Below, piece by piece: positions 1-10,430 of a DNA stretch of 64,000 bases (its first letter is position 1; each line of letters begins with the position of its first letter). The stretch lies in the NCBI RefSeq assembly GCF_003255815.1, contig NC_037668.1, positions 86,225,783 to 86,289,782 on the forward strand. Direction: 5' to 3'. The stretch is from Theropithecus gelada (Eukaryota > Chordata > Mammalia > Primates > Cercopithecidae). The notes under the pieces were generated by a model that saw nothing but the letters and a program-made list of their open reading frames with translations, did not search any database and was not told the origin of the DNA. A program made the translations under genes and the position numbers.

Positions 1-44
1 GACCACAACGCATTGGGCTTGTACAAGTAAGTGCCAGAAATTGA

Positions 45-140
45 AATTGTGCTTTCATATATTATCTCACTTCAGCCTCATTACAACCATGCAATGTCAG
101 CATTTCACAGTCCCATTTTACAGATAAGTCAAGCCAGCAT
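45..140 (-). mobile_element. MIR SINE fragment (antisense)
   Basis: Contains an antisense MIR core: a degenerate 'attatctcacttcagcctcatta' block shortened here to ctcacttcagcctcatta, followed by cccattttacagataag. These match the reverse complement of the MIR 'cttatctgtaaaatggg' region. Heavily diverged, and the ends are unclear. Confidence 0.5.
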
Positions 141-189
141 GGGAGACACGCATGCATATGAATAATTCAGAGTACTTGATTTACATCTG

Positions 190-415
190 GAGAGTGCTTT
201 GAAGTGTACAAAATAATGCGTTGCTTGTTTTCGATCCTCTGTGACCTTTCTCTGATGATCTCATGAAGCAAGCAGAACACAGATTAGACTTGTTTTGCAG
301 ATGAGCACTTTCCTAACTCAGGTCCATTGAGATGTGATGACTTGCTTAAGGTTATGACCAGTGACAGAAGCAGGGCTAGGATCCAAACCTCCCACCTCTT
401 GGGCCAAATTGGCTA
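190..415 (-). mobile_element. MIR SINE (antisense)
   Basis: The order of motifs follows antisense MIR: tgatgatctcatgaag, tgttttgcagatgag, tgacttgcttaaggttatga, then cagaagcagggctaggatcc. Strongly diverged; a second element may be joined at the left. Confidence 0.6.
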
Positions 416-499
416 TCAGAGAGTCAGATTGGGCTGAGGTCTATGTGCTTGCAGTGCCAAAGATAGAGAAAGGGCGATTTTTAGGTAGGGAAACCAAGT

Positions 500-612
500 A
501 GGGTTTACAATTCAAATAATTTGCTCAGGTTCATACAGCTGGTAAATGGTGAATCTGAGAACCAAACTCCTGAAGTCCGACTCCAAAGTCCAAGCTCTAA
601 CCACTCATCTAC
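500..612 (-). mobile_element. MIR SINE fragment (antisense)
   Basis: Reads ttgctcaggttcatacagct, ggtaaatggtgaatctgag and ccaagctctaaccactcat, which is the tRNA-derived half of MIR in reverse complement. The open frames on both strands here are accidental. Confidence 0.6.
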
Positions 613-689
613 CATCCAGGTCCACTCCGAAGCAAGGCGGTCAAGAACAATTGTCTCTCCTTGCATACATTCCAAAACTTGCATTAATA

Positions 690-860
690 ATAGCAACTGC
701 CAGATACTGAGCAACAACGAATACATGCCCAACACTTTAATCCTATAATAACCCCTTTATTATCCCTATTTTACAGATGGGGAAATGGAGGCTCAAGGTG
801 GTGAAGCAATATGCCAAGGTAATCTGTGGAGCTGGCACTTAAAGTCAAGTCTAGAAAATG
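690..860 (-). mobile_element. MIR SINE (antisense)
   Basis: Contains ttattatccctattttacag, atggggaaatggaggctcaa and gctggcacttaaagtcaag in antisense MIR order, and covers most of the element. Confidence 0.72.
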
Positions 861-949
861 CCAACCCAAGATTTGTCTTTGAGTGAGACACTGTGATATA
901 GAATTAGGTCTGGGGTTATGCAAATGAACCAGACATTGGATTATTTTGT

Positions 950-1600
950 AGTCTTTGGTTGTAACAAAAACCAACTCAAGCTAGCATAAGCAAAAATAAA
1001 TAATAAATAAACAAATAAATAAATAAATGGGGTTCATCATAAGAATATAGTATATTTTGTGAATCTTAAAGGTGAGAGTGCAGCCAGCCCTTTAAAGGGC
1101 TAAACAAAGGAAATAGAGATCTGTCAGCATCCCAGACAGGGCTTTCTCTGGTCCCTAGCCTCTGCCTTTCTCTGCATCTCGCTTCTCTCAACAGAAACCA
1201 GCTTTCCATACTTCCCAGTCATTCTATATGGCAAGCAGAAGATGGCCATAGAAATACTCCTGAGTTTACATCTCCTTTGTCAAGAGTTCAGTCTAGACAA
1301 AGCCAGAATCTCAGAATCTCTGAGAGGGGCCACCTCTCAGTTCCAGAAGATCATCCGAATGGCCCCGCTCAGATCAGGCACCCATCCCTGGTCCAAGCAA
1401 CAGTGGCCATTAGGATGGGGATGCATGAGTCAAGGGTGGCTGTGAAGAGGAGCAGCCATCTAAGGGAGAGGAATAATCAGGTCTTGGGCAGGACAGACAC
1501 TCCAAGGGTATTTACTATTGATGTGATCCTGGCCCCTAAAGAACCGAAGTTTAGAGAAACAGACAGGCAGATACAATGGAATCATAATCCAGTCTTGCTA
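950..1600. mobile_element. Ancient interspersed repeat, family not named
   Basis: The left edge (ggttgtaacaaaaaccaact, then caagctagcataagcaaaa) and a later block (cagatcaggcacccatccct, then ggtccaagcaacagtggcca) match a medium-copy repeat family that I recognise from many mammalian loci but cannot name with confidence. Block 48960-49315 and possibly 18180-18440 show related text. The 110-aa open frame at 1277-1609 lies in it and has no protein character. Confidence 0.4.
992..1028. repeat. (AAAT)n/(AATA)n microsatellite
   Basis: An imperfect run of aaat/aata units. It sits just right of the tail-like 'agcataagcaaaa' of the surrounding old repeat and may have grown from an A-rich stretch there. 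Confidence 0.85.
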
Positions 1601-1609
1601 GGGTCCTAG

Positions 1610-1975
1610 AAGAAATGTATTTACAGTACTGAGACAGCTCAGAGGGGAAACCGTCAATTTTGCCAGGAAAATCAAGGAAGAGAACTCTTAACCGTTACAC
1701 AAAAAAATGATCAGAACCTCAGAAGCAATGAAGTTTTAAATGATAGTGTGGGCATAACAAAGGCTATAAAGCACATTTTATTATAATTATAACTATAGAT
1801 TATGAAATATATAAGTATAATTCTCTGAAATTCACAATTGATAATTATTATTTGGGTGTTTGGGGGATAATTATGCATTCTGATATTAAAAATTAATATG
1901 GAAAATTTTAAATGAAGATGGACAAGGTGGGTCTTTTAATATTTAACCATGACAAAATAAAGGAACAAGGACTGG
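1610..1975. other. AT-rich stretch, no feature recognised
   Basis: AT-rich text such as attttattataattataact with no repeat family, open frame or RNA gene that I can support. Confidence 0.5.
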
Positions 1976-1979
1976 GGGA

Positions 1980-2160
1980 GGCACTGTGGTCTAATGGAAA
2001 GAGCATTCTCATCAGAAAGAGCTGCATTTGAAACCCAGCTCTAAAATTCACTAGTGGTGTGATGCTGGGGAAGTTATATGCCCTCTCTGATGCTAATTCC
2101 ACATCACAAACTGGGGCCAATAATTCCAGACTCTCAGAGCTCTTGAGAATAGTGACTGGC
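1980..2160 (+). mobile_element. MIR SINE
   Basis: Sense MIR: ctgtggtctaatggaaagag (the tRNA-like head), catttgaaacccagctct (B-box-like region), ggggaagttatatgccctct, and a degenerate core. It runs almost to the 3' end. The antisense and sense open frames here are shadows. Confidence 0.75.
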
Positions 2161-2199
2161 ATAACTTACGTGAATCAATTCATGCCACTTCTCTGCGCA

Positions 2200-2745
2200 G
2201 AAGCCTCCAAGGAAAGATCAAAGTCCTTCCCGTGTCATGCAAGGCCCAAGTGTGATCTTCCCATTGCCTCCACCCTGTGCCATTACATAACTGACCTCGT
2301 CTTCCACTCCCACTCTATTCAGTCCCTCGGTGAGTCCCTTCAGTCATACTGGCTTCCTTGCTGTCTCTCAAATGTTGCAGGCAGGCTCCCATAAGCAAGG
2401 TGGGAGGGGAAGATACCAGCTCTTCCTTCTGCCTAGAAGCTCTTCCCCTTCACATCTTTAAGACCCAACCATCACCTTCCTCAATCCTTTGCTCACAAAA
2501 CTGTAATCTCTCTCCCTAGAACATCTTATCTCTGTCTCCTGCTTTTTCTCTATTTGCATATCACCTTTACGTGACTATATACTTATTTATTTCATTTATT
2601 ATCTGTCTTTGCCCACCAGAATGTAGTCTTTGAGAAGGTGTGGACTTTTATTTCTGTTGAGTCCACTACTGTATCTCAGCAACTAAAACAATGCCTGGTA
2701 CATAGAAGGCAACTTGATGAAGATTGATTGAATGAATCAACAACT
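2200..2745 (+). mobile_element. L2 LINE, 3' ORF2 end and 3' UTR
   Basis: Sense L2 in consensus order: ggcccaagtgtgatcttccc, a proline/leucine-like pyrimidine-rich segment, gcccaccagaatgtagtctt, and tgtatctcagcaactaaaac with aatgcctggtacatagaagg, ending in tgattgaatgaatcaa. The coding part is broken by many stops. Confidence 0.75.
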
Positions 2746-3100
2746 AGAACAAAAAACTCAGCATATAATGGGTACTCAGTATCACCTTCTTCCTTCCACA
2801 GCTTCTGAAACAATTACTTTTCCTAAGGTCTAAGTTAGATGTTAGTTGTAACCGATGTCTTTTTAAAATACATAACATATTCCATATCCAGGCTACCCCC
2901 ATGTCAGAATATTTTTCTGTCTTTATTTCTATCCTTGCCTTTTTACATGTTGCGTGGACATATAAGGTGCTCCATATTTGCTGAATTCCCTTATTTATCC
3001 AAGTCCTAGGAAAAGAAATAAAATAAATGTTCTACTCACAGCTGCCAACACTTGTAATGAGCAATTCTTGATGGAGTCTTGAGTATACTAAGAAATCCGT
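2746..3100. other. No feature recognised
   Basis: A/T-moderate sequence with no gene or repeat that I can support. A weak L2-like text around 2900-3000 is too diverged to call. Confidence 0.4.
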
Positions 3101-3595
3101 GCATTGAGAAAGAGTGGAGATGAGTATACTCTGGCATCAGGCATGAGAGGGGCCCTGCATTTATATGCTCCTGGAGTGGACATCTGTTGTTTTGTTCACA
3201 CAGCTCCCTTAAAAGAGCTCGAACTCCACTCTAGCCATATCATTCCAGCAGAGCTGCCAGCCACAGGACCAGCCATGTTTCCTGCCCTCCACTGTGCGAC
3301 CCAGGCCAAGGTCTTTTTCCTTGGGCCCAGTGATTAGTCCTAAGGTGGCCTAATCAACAACTTCTTCCCTCCCGCAACACCCACCCCCCAAAAAAAATGC
3401 TTAACTAACAGGGTAACGTTCTTACTGTTTTTTCAGTAATGAAGATGGGAGGATTTGTTATTAGTGACCACAAATAGGCATCTTTTCTTTCAGGTGCAGG
3501 AAGCCTCTCTGCCATGGAAGAGAAAGACAGAAATACACAGAGAGAAAAAGAGACAAGAAATGGAGGGAGGAGAGAAGAATGTCAATAAAAGCAAA

Positions 3596-3673
3596 ACCTG
3601 TTGTATCTCAATACTTGGAACAGTTGCTGACATGTAGTAGGCATTCAATAAATGTTTGTTAAATGAATCATTG
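3596..3673 (+). mobile_element. L2 LINE 3' end
   Basis: The sequence tgtatctcaatacttggaac, gacatgtagtaggcattcaa and taaatgtttgttaaatgaat is the classic L2 3' terminus, in sense. Confidence 0.8.
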
Positions 3674-3724
3674 AAGGGGAAGAGGAGGAAAAGGAGGAAG
3701 AGCAGGGAGAGAGAGGGAGACAGG
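3674..3724. repeat. Polypurine tract
   Basis: Almost uninterrupted A/G (gaggaggaaaaggaggaaga and onward) directly after the L2 3' end. It may be a simple-repeat expansion of the L2 tail. Confidence 0.75.
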
Positions 3725-3759
3725 GTGATTTCATTTGTGTCGGATCCAGAACTTTTTCC

Positions 3760-3890
3760 GCACTTATTTATGGAGTTAGCGTCACGTACTAGGCACTATG
3801 CTAAGAGCTGATATTATAATAATGAACAGACAGACTTCCTGCCGCAGGGGAGCTTATATTCTAGTAAAGGAGGTAAACAATGAAATAATT
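3760..3890 (-). mobile_element. L2 LINE 3' end (antisense)
   Basis: Contains tactaggcactatgctaaga, gaacagacagacttcctgcc and ggagcttatattctagtaaa. This is the reverse complement of the L2 3' UTR. Confidence 0.75.
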
Positions 3891-4414
3891 ATGGTTGCCA
3901 TAAGTCAACCCCACGAGGAATGCCTTTGAAGGCTGTGGGACCACACATCTTCTTGACCTCTCTTGGACAAGCTACAAGCTGTCTGGCTCACAATAACTCC
4001 CCAGCCCTGAACCATGCTTCCAGTTCTCAGGGTCTCCACTGGCAATATCAATACCATATGACTCTGCTAAACCAGTCGATCTCCTTAACAAAAACAGGGA
4101 ATTTTGACCTCAGAGACAGAGACTAGGATTCATTGCAGTTGAGTTATGTTAAAGTAAAACTTTTAGAACTTTTAGAATTCCTGCTGGTGATGTCCAAAGA
4201 CTGTCCCTGGTCCTTGCCCATACTGAGGTTTGGTCACTTGATTCTTATGGATTCTGTATATATCCTCAGGACTCCTAAGAAAATTCCCTTTTTTGCTTAA
4301 ACTAACCAAAGTTGGTACCTATTTTTTGCAGCCAAACAAACAAAAAAAAATCACTAAAACAAAAACATTTCCTCAACTCTCTAGATAATTAAGACAATAA
4401 AAAAGAAAATAAAG

Positions 4415-4560
4415 TAAGTAATATTTATAGGGTGCTTTAGAATTTTCCTAAGACTTTTCCCTGCATCACTTCCTTTTAATGTCCCAGCATCATTAAGAAC
4501 TATGAAGAAAGCACCATTATTTACTCCCATCTACAGATGAAAAATCTAACCCTCGGTAAT
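4415..4560 (-). mobile_element. MIR SINE (antisense)
   Basis: Antisense core: aatatttatagggtgcttta, ttatttactcccatctacag, atgaaaaatctaaccctcgg. Lies 12 bases from an oppositely oriented MIR at 4572. Confidence 0.65.
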
Positions 4561-4571
4561 GTCAACTGTTA

Positions 4572-4750
4572 TTTCAGAGCTTTGATATCAGAAAGACCCC
4601 ATTTCAAATCCACTTATTGTCACTAGCTGTGGAATTTGAGCAAGTAATTTAACCTCTCTGAGTCTCAATTACCTCGTGTGTAAAATGCAAGGAAGGGCAG
4701 TTATCCCACTTTCACGGGGTTGTGAGGATGAACTAGATCTTGGATGTGAA
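4572..4750 (+). mobile_element. MIR SINE
   Basis: Sense MIR: catttcaaatccacttattg, gagcaagtaatttaacctct, gagtctcaattacctcgtgt, then cggggttgtgaggatgaac. Confidence 0.72.
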
Positions 4751-4849
4751 GCTCCAAGGACAAACTTAGCCCTTGACAGCTTCCCGAGTGCTCAGGGTCC
4801 CCTGCCACTACCTTCCTATCCCCTATATATGTTTGCAAATGCACATGCA

Positions 4850-4873
4850 TGTGCACACATTCACACACACACG
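4850..4873. repeat. Short imperfect (CA)n
   Basis: gcacacattcacacacacac; a short dinucleotide tract next to the tgcacatgcatgtgc alternating segment. Confidence 0.7.
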
Positions 4874-4884
4874 TGACTTGAACA

Positions 4885-4965
4885 GGCATAAGTCACTAAA
4901 CAGGATTTTGAACCTTGATCTCCTGACTCCAGAATCTTCACTCTTTTTGCTACTCACAAGCTGTG
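4885..4965 (-). mobile_element. MIR SINE fragment (antisense)
   Basis: Text resembling the antisense tRNA-related part of MIR: aggattttgaaccttgatct followed by cctgactccagaatcttcac. Confidence 0.45.
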
Positions 4966-5119
4966 AACAGAATAGTAGAAAGACTCAAATTCACGTTATG
5001 GAAAAACTTGGATTTATTTGGTCTGGAGAAGATTCCAAGGAACATTTATAGGTTTATCCCAGAGAACAGACAACAGATTTACACAGTGAGTTTCAAAGGT
5101 AGAACTAGGGCCAAGTTAC

Positions 5120-5720
5120 TGGGTTTCTGTTTAGTATAAAGAACTTTTTCAGGGACAACAATGCAGCCATCCAGAGGGGTGGTGAGACATGTCACTGGCA
5201 CTGAGCAAGCCAACTCGGGGACCTACTCAGAAGGCACGTCAAAAGAATGCTGGCATGGGACCTAAGTTCCTCCACGCCCTGTGAGTCTAAGAGTCTAAGA
5301 CCCTCTTAGATACACTCTTAGATGTACTTGAGATAGCCTGACAAGACACTGTGCCTCAAGAATCAGCTTTCACAAGCAGATGAGTCCTTGTCAAAAAGTC
5401 GTGGCCTTAGTGGAATATTACAGAGCAAAGTAGACAGGCTGCACCATTTGTCATCTTTGAGGTGAGTCCTGGGTTCTATAGGTCTCACCTCTCTAACCAT
5501 CAGGACCAATCATGTGATCATCACATAGCCTCACAGGGCAGCTGGGGACCAGCAGGGCAGCGTCCCTTGTCAGCCTTCAGGGCTTACCTGGATTAAGTTT
5601 GTCTCCTTCAGAGCTTTCCCAGGAGAGTGCTTGGCCCAGAGCGGACTGTTAGGAAAAGCCAACGCCCATTTGACCAAGAGCCATGGATTCATAGTGGGGA
5701 GCGGTGTGTTACAAAAGTTG
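5120..5720. other. Apparently unique sequence with a hairpin
   Basis: No repeat family or coding region recognised. It contains a compact inverted repeat at 5286-5322 (tctaagag + tctaaga, loop ccc, tcttaga + ctcttaga). Confidence 0.5.
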
Positions 5721-5724
5721 TAAG

Positions 5725-5880
5725 CCCACTCTCAGGGACCCTAAGGATCTAGGTTCAAACGGTATCTATGATCAGAGAAAATCACTAACCCTTTTCACTG
5801 TTAAGTTCCTCATCTGTAACACACAGGATGGCTCGGAAGATGAAGAGAAGAAACACTGTTAGTATAGTGCCTAGGAAACA
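5725..5880 (+). mobile_element. MIR SINE (sense)
   Basis: ggatctaggttcaaacggta, gttaagttcctcatctgtaa and agtatagtgcctaggaaaca keep the MIR order. Diverged. Confidence 0.6.
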
Positions 5881-6159
5881 GTCATGTCCAGGGAGGAGGA
5901 GTCCATCCATTCTCCCTCCTTATTCCCGGACTCTGCTTGTTTTTCCTTCTTCCTCCAGTTTCCAAGACCCTTCAGCCCACAGTAATCTTCCAATTGGGCT
6001 GGTTCCCTATTAGGCTTTCCAGCCATATTGAGCATCCTAATTCCCTGTGGTCAGTCTGTGAAGCACCATTCACACACGCCATCACATTTAATACTCCAGG
6101 ATCATTTCCTGCTACTCCCTGCCACCTCCCGCTCCCCACTCCCAGAAAGACCCACCACG

Positions 6160-6430
6160 GTCAATTCCTCAGACACATCAAGCCCTTCAATTGCCTCGGG
6201 CCTTTGCACTTGCTGTTTCCTCTGCCTGGAATACTCTCCCTAACCCCATTCTTCTCATGGCTGGTTCCTCATCACGAGGGCTCCTTTAGATGTCACCCCT
6301 CAAAGAGGCTTTCCCTGACCACCCTGTTGGAAGCAGATTTCTCCCAGTTATTCTTTGTCACATCATCTTATTTTGCTTCTTTCAAAGCACCGATGATCAT
6401 AACCTATAAATCTATTCTGCGTTTGTTTAA
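6160..6430 (+). mobile_element. L2 LINE, left part of an element split by AluJ
   Basis: Sense L2: cgggcctttgcacttgctgt, ttcctctgcctggaatactc and aggctttccctgaccaccct. It resumes after the Alu at 6681. The 180-aa open frame at 5937-6479 is L2 3' region plus the start of the Alu, not a gene. Confidence 0.85.
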
Positions 6431-6432
6431 TT

Positions 6433-6680
6433 TTTTTTTTTTGGTCTTGTGTCACCCAAGCTATAGTTCAGTGATGTGATCTCAGCTCACTGCAGCCTCA
6501 ACCTCCTAAGCTCAAGTGATCCTCCCATCTCAGCCTCCTGAGTAGCTGGGACTACAGGCATGCACCATCACACCCAGCTAATTTTTAGATTTGAGATGGG
6601 GTTTTGCCACATTGCCCAGGCTGGTCTTGAACTCCTGGGCTCAAGCAAACCGCCTGCCTCAGACTCCCAAAGTGCTAGGA
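6433..6680 (-). mobile_element. AluJ-type element, antisense, 5'-truncated
   Basis: Starts with poly(T), then ctcagctcactgcagcctca, ggctcaagcaaaccgcctgc and cccaaagtgctaggat. The J-type text 'gctcaagtgatcctccc' suggests an old Alu. The element is 5'-truncated. The target duplication tgtttaatt lies at 6424-6432 and again at 6681-6689, and L2 resumes across it. Confidence 0.92.
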
Positions 6681-6825
6681 TGTTTAATTGTTTATTTTAA
6701 GGCCATCTTTTTGGAGTGTAAACTCCAAGAGGAAAGTATCCTCATGTCTCCTGCTCATTGCTGAATCCCAGAAAGTAGCACACCAGCATGATGAATGAAC
6801 GAGTGCGTGAGTGGACAAATGAACA
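6681..6825 (+). mobile_element. L2 LINE, right part after AluJ
   Basis: Continues the L2 at 6160: ggagtgtaaactccaagagg, aaagtatcctcatgtctcct, ctgaatcccagaaagtagca and gatgaatgaacgag at the 3' terminus. Confidence 0.8.
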
Positions 6826-6827
6826 TT

Positions 6828-6915
6828 ATCATCACATTTTATGAATGAGGAAACAGAGACTTGGAGGAGACTTGCCTCATTTCTCACAGTAACTGTGGAC
6901 CTGTCTGCAAACACT
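6828..6915 (-). mobile_element. MIR SINE fragment (antisense)
   Basis: Contains atgaatgaggaaacagagac and ttggaggagacttgcctcat, as in the antisense MIR core. Confidence 0.5.
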
Positions 6916-7024
6916 CCCCATGTCTCTTTGCTTTGCTCTAGGAGATTGAGGACTGACTGTGTCCCAGGGAAAGAATAGGCCATGTCTCAGGAGACATCCC
7001 CGAACCAGAGCCTCAGGAACACAG

Positions 7025-7165
7025 TGTTTTTGAGTGCTACCAAGTGTTAGGCACTGTGCTGCATGTTTGACATACACGATCTCACTTAATCCTTTGTGGT
7101 GACCTATTTGTCTCAGAAAACAAAAGTGAGGCACAAAGAATTCTAGTGCCTTGTGGAAAACTGTG
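7025..7165 (-). mobile_element. MIR SINE (antisense)
   Basis: gtgctaccaagtgttaggca, acgatctcacttaatccttt and aacaaaagtgaggcacaaag follow antisense MIR. Confidence 0.7.
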
Positions 7166-7169
7166 GCAG

Positions 7170-7830
7170 AACAGGCCAGCAAATCTGAGACCACCAGACC
7201 CCCAGGTGGGTGAACCATTGGATGCTGCTGCCTCCCCATCTGAATGCCTACTCCCTTCTTGCTCCTCTCTCAGCTCCTGCTCTGTGACCCTCAGGCCTGC
7301 AACAGACCGTAGGAGACACAGAATTGCCTTTGAGTTTAAATGGAGCTGAAAATCTTAAAATCTCTGAAAGCAAAAAGAGAACGACCTCTTTTGAGAGTCG
7401 CCCACCTGTAATTGGCACAGCCCTGTCGCATCTCCCTCAATTTGTAACAGGGGAGAAATCCGGTTGAAGTCCCTGGAAGGCAGTCCCTGCTTAACAAGGA
7501 CATGGTCCAGCCCTGGGCGTTTCCGGCCACTTTCAAAGCCACAGCCCAGAGCCAGTTTTAATGATCACGGGAGGAACTTCTGAGAGAGTTGTAAGAGGAG
7601 GATGGGATAATTGCACTAGAAATATATGCCACAGACAACAATGGCCCGTTGGCCCCGGGCTCTTCAGAAGACATAGCCTTCAAGGTCAGCTCCTCTGGTT
7701 CCTGTTCTGATTCCCTCTGACTCTGCTCCAAGATAATTAGAAAAGAACGATAATATCATCCCTCCCCGACCGCCACCATCTCACCAACCTCTGCCTCCCA
7801 CCCTGATGAAGCTGCAGTAAAGAATGTTTC
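7170..7830. other. Apparently unique sequence
   Basis: No repeat recognised. The segment 7540-7710 includes gacaacaatggcccgt (a SOX-type ACAATGG) and looks compositionally unlike its repeat-rich neighbours. Short frames here have no supporting features. Confidence 0.5.
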
Positions 7831-7834
7831 TTAG

Positions 7835-8040
7835 TGGCTGAGTTTAATGAAAATACCATGGGTTTGGGAGTGGGAAGCTTGACTGAGCTCCCTACCTGCT
7901 GTGTGACCTTAAGCAAGTTACTTAACCTCTCTGGACCCTCTCAGCTGGAGGAATAATATCAAATAGTACCTACCCGGCAGGCCATCTACAATGTTGGTGA
8001 CAGTGGCTGACACAGGGTGGGCATGCTAATGTTATCATTG
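7835..8040 (+). mobile_element. MIR SINE
   Basis: Near full-length sense MIR: acctgctgtgtgaccttaag, caagttacttaacctctctg, agtacctacccggcaggcca and gtggctgacacagggtgggc. Confidence 0.82.
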
Positions 8041-8354
8041 CCAGTAGCAGAGAAATAGAGATGTGACATTTTGAACTGTTATTAAATATTTCTGGTCTTC
8101 AAAAATCCATTCATGCCTGTATGGCAAAATGAGTAATATGTGTTTCAGCCTTCCCTCCTCTCCCCCCCACCACCTCCTTCTTATCGCCTACCTGCTAGAG
8201 AGGATTTTGTCTTTGTCTTCTCCCTAGCCCCACCCTTCGGGGAGACTTCGGTCTTTGTCAGATTTCTGCGCTGCAGAGCTGGGAGAAGGAATGGTTAGTG
8301 TTCAGACACCATGGCACCCCTGAGACTTTCAGTCTCCCTTCCACCCCTTTTCTG

Positions 8355-8490
8355 TCTCTACTAGAGCTGCAAACTCCATGATGGTGGGGACTTGGTCTGT
8401 GTTGTTTATAGCCCTGTCCTGGCATCTACTACAGTCCCAGCATGTAGATATTTGTTAGCATGGATGGATATTTGCTGAATAATGAATCTT
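8355..8490 (+). mobile_element. L2 LINE 3' end
   Basis: gctgcaaactccatgatggt, ggggacttggtctgtgttgt and gatatttgctgaataatgaa match the L2 3' UTR in sense. Confidence 0.62.
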
Positions 8491-8497
8491 CAATACC

Positions 8498-8705
8498 AAG
8501 GGATGATATCAGGAATGATTTGCCCCCTTTCCCCAGGCAATGCGGACAATATTTTCGGGTGTCACACCTGAAAGGGAGTGCTAACAGCCTCCAGTGGGTA
8601 GAAACCAAGGATGCTGCTAAGTATCCCACAACGCACAAGGACAGCCACCTACAACAAAGAATTATCCAGCCCCACATGTCAATAGTGCTGAGGTTGAGAA
8701 ACTGC
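8498..8705 (+). mobile_element. MER20 (hAT-Charlie DNA transposon)
   Basis: Near full-length MER20-like MITE: gatttgcccccttt, ctccagtgggtagaaaccaa, ggatgctgctaagtatccca, aagaattatccagccccaca and tcaatagtgctgaggttgag, ending in ttgagaaactgc. Non-autonomous, with no transposase. Confidence 0.88.
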
Positions 8706-8739
8706 TACACTCCATGTCTAGGCAGCTTTGTCCTGCAAC

Positions 8740-9061
8740 CATCCTGGGTCAAGACACTGTCCTTTCTCAAGTGTTACCCTGCAATATCTTCCTATCAGAC
8801 CTCTCTGCTCCCCTTCTTGTCCCCTGAAATCTACTCTCTCCATGGAGCAGCCAAAGTAAGGTTTTAAAAATCAAGTCACTTTCTTACTAAAAACCCTTCC
8901 AAAAACCTATGGCTTCCCATTGCCCTTCAAAGAGAAGCCTAACTCCTTACTGCATCTTACAAAGCCCTATGTGATCTGACTTGCACTGGCTTCTTGCTCT
9001 CGATTCCTACCACTTGCCTCCTCACTCACTCAGCTCCAACTACATCGACTCTGTTTCTCCA
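8740..9061 (+). mobile_element. L2 LINE, left part split by MER5A
   Basis: Sense L2 ORF2 end: ctatggcttcccattgccct, aagcctaactccttactgca, acaaagccctatgtgatctg and ctcactcactcagctccaac. Coding frames are broken. Confidence 0.85.
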
Positions 9062-9225
9062 ACATGGTGGGTCTCAACATGTACTCCCTGGACCAGCAGC
9101 CTCAGCATCACCTGAAATCAGTTAGACATGCATTTCTCCAGCCCCATTCCAGACCCACTGAATAGAAACTCCAGAGGAAGACCCAGCACTCTGGTTGAAG
9201 AGGCCGTCCATGCTTGAGACCCAGC
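9062..9225 (+). mobile_element. MER5A (hAT-Charlie DNA transposon) inside L2
   Basis: ggaccagcagcctcagcatc, acctgaaatcagttagacat, agacccactgaatagaaact and gaagacccagcactctggtt match MER5A across almost its full length. L2 flanks both sides. Confidence 0.85.
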
Positions 9226-9593
9226 GACCTGACAGAGAGACTCATTCTACCTCAGTACCTTTGCACCTGCTCTTCCCTTTGTCTGGATTATTTTTTCCCC
9301 CAGGTCTTCAGTTGATAAAATCCTTATTCAAGTCTCAACTCGGTTGATACTTCCTCACACAGGCCTTCCTTGAACATTCTATCTAGCTATCCTCTGGCCC
9401 AAGTTCATATCACATTCCTTTGTAACAAGTGTTATTTCAGTATATTGTAAGTCATTTGCTTGCATTTATTTTCTCCCCTCTCTGATACAATGTAAGCTCC
9501 ACTGGAGAGCAAGGAATCTCCAGTGTTCATTGCTCCATACATCGTGCCCAGGGCAGTGTCTGTCAAAATATGTATTAAGTGATTGAATAAGTT
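9226..9593 (+). mobile_element. L2 LINE, right part after MER5A
   Basis: Continues with cctcagtacctttgcacctg, cacaggccttccttgaacat, gatacaatgtaagctccact and the 3' end tattaagtgattgaataagt. Confidence 0.85.
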
Positions 9594-9899
9594 GGTGGGA
9601 AAGCAGAGGAGAAACTAAAACCAAAGAAGGTTTCAATTTACATTATATTGAGAACTGGAGACAGGAAAAAAGAGAAAAAAATACTCAAACTGGGATATTT
9701 AAGAATTTTGACTCTTGGAGATGGAAGGAGTGGATGCTTGAGAAGGAGGAAAGGGTTTTCTGAGACTTGTTCTTGTTGATGTTACAAAACACCCAAGTGG
9801 AGACTCAGTTCCTACAGGGCTGCTGAACTGTGCTGGGTAGAAGGTGACTTTGTGCAGAGGTGATGTGGGTCCCTGGGACTGAAGAGATTTACACAAGAA

Positions 9900-10030
9900 T
9901 GTTCTGCATTCATTCAACACACGTAGAAGTCCCAGACACACACAAAAAAGTTCTGGGGGGAACACAGAGATGAATTAGATACGAATCCTGTCTTCAGGAA
10001 ACTTGAGGTTTAAGTCGAAGATAAGACTCT
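9900..10030 (-). mobile_element. Possible L2 3' end (antisense)
   Basis: gcattcattcaacacacgta and acgaatcctgtcttcaggaa resemble the antisense L2 3' terminus, but the middle is too diverged to be sure. Confidence 0.35.
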
Positions 10031-10099
10031 CACAGAGGCGATCATGTGAAAAGGTAGACAATGCCAAGAAAGAAAACATATTTCTCAGCTATGTACTCT

Positions 10100-10180
10100 A
10101 TACAGCATCTCCTTGGTGCTTTATAGAAAGTATGCCACGGAATATCCACAAAAACTCTGTTAAGTATCTCCATTTTTCAG
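10100..10180 (-). mobile_element. MIR SINE fragment (antisense)
   Basis: tccttggtgctttatagaaa, acggaatatccacaaaaact and aagtatctccatttttcag resemble antisense MIR core. Confidence 0.45.
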
Positions 10181-10194
10181 GTGATAATAAAATG

Positions 10195-10430
10195 ATAACA
10201 TTTGTTGAGCATTTGGTCTGTTTAAAGCTAAAGGCCTTCTAAGAATTCTCATTGAATTCTTACACCATTCCAAGGAGGCATTTACTATCATAATCCCCTT
10301 TGCACAGATGAGAAAATTGAACCTCATAGAGGTGAAGTGATTTGCACAAAGTAATAGAGCACTTCTGCTCAAAAAAAATAAACAGAAAAGGAATTGAGGA
10401 CTCTGGTTCTTTCCACTATGCCACCCTTCC
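10195..10430 (-). mobile_element. MIR SINE (antisense)
   Basis: Contains taacatttgttgagcatttg, taatcccctttgcacagatg, agaaaattgaacctcataga and tgatttgcacaaagtaatag. Long antisense MIR with an A-rich interruption near 10372. Confidence 0.78.

Noticed and set aside
4572..4750. tRNA gene, from the A/B-box-like text
   Set aside because: The similarity is that of the tRNA-derived MIR head; no cloverleaf can be formed. The same applies to all other MIR copies.
4850..4873. CRISPR-like or regularly spaced repeat
   Set aside because: It is a simple CA tract; no regularly spaced identical repeats occur anywhere in the window.
5937..6479. 180-aa open frame
   Set aside because: It consists of L2 3' region and enters the antisense AluJ; the phenylalanine run is its poly(T).
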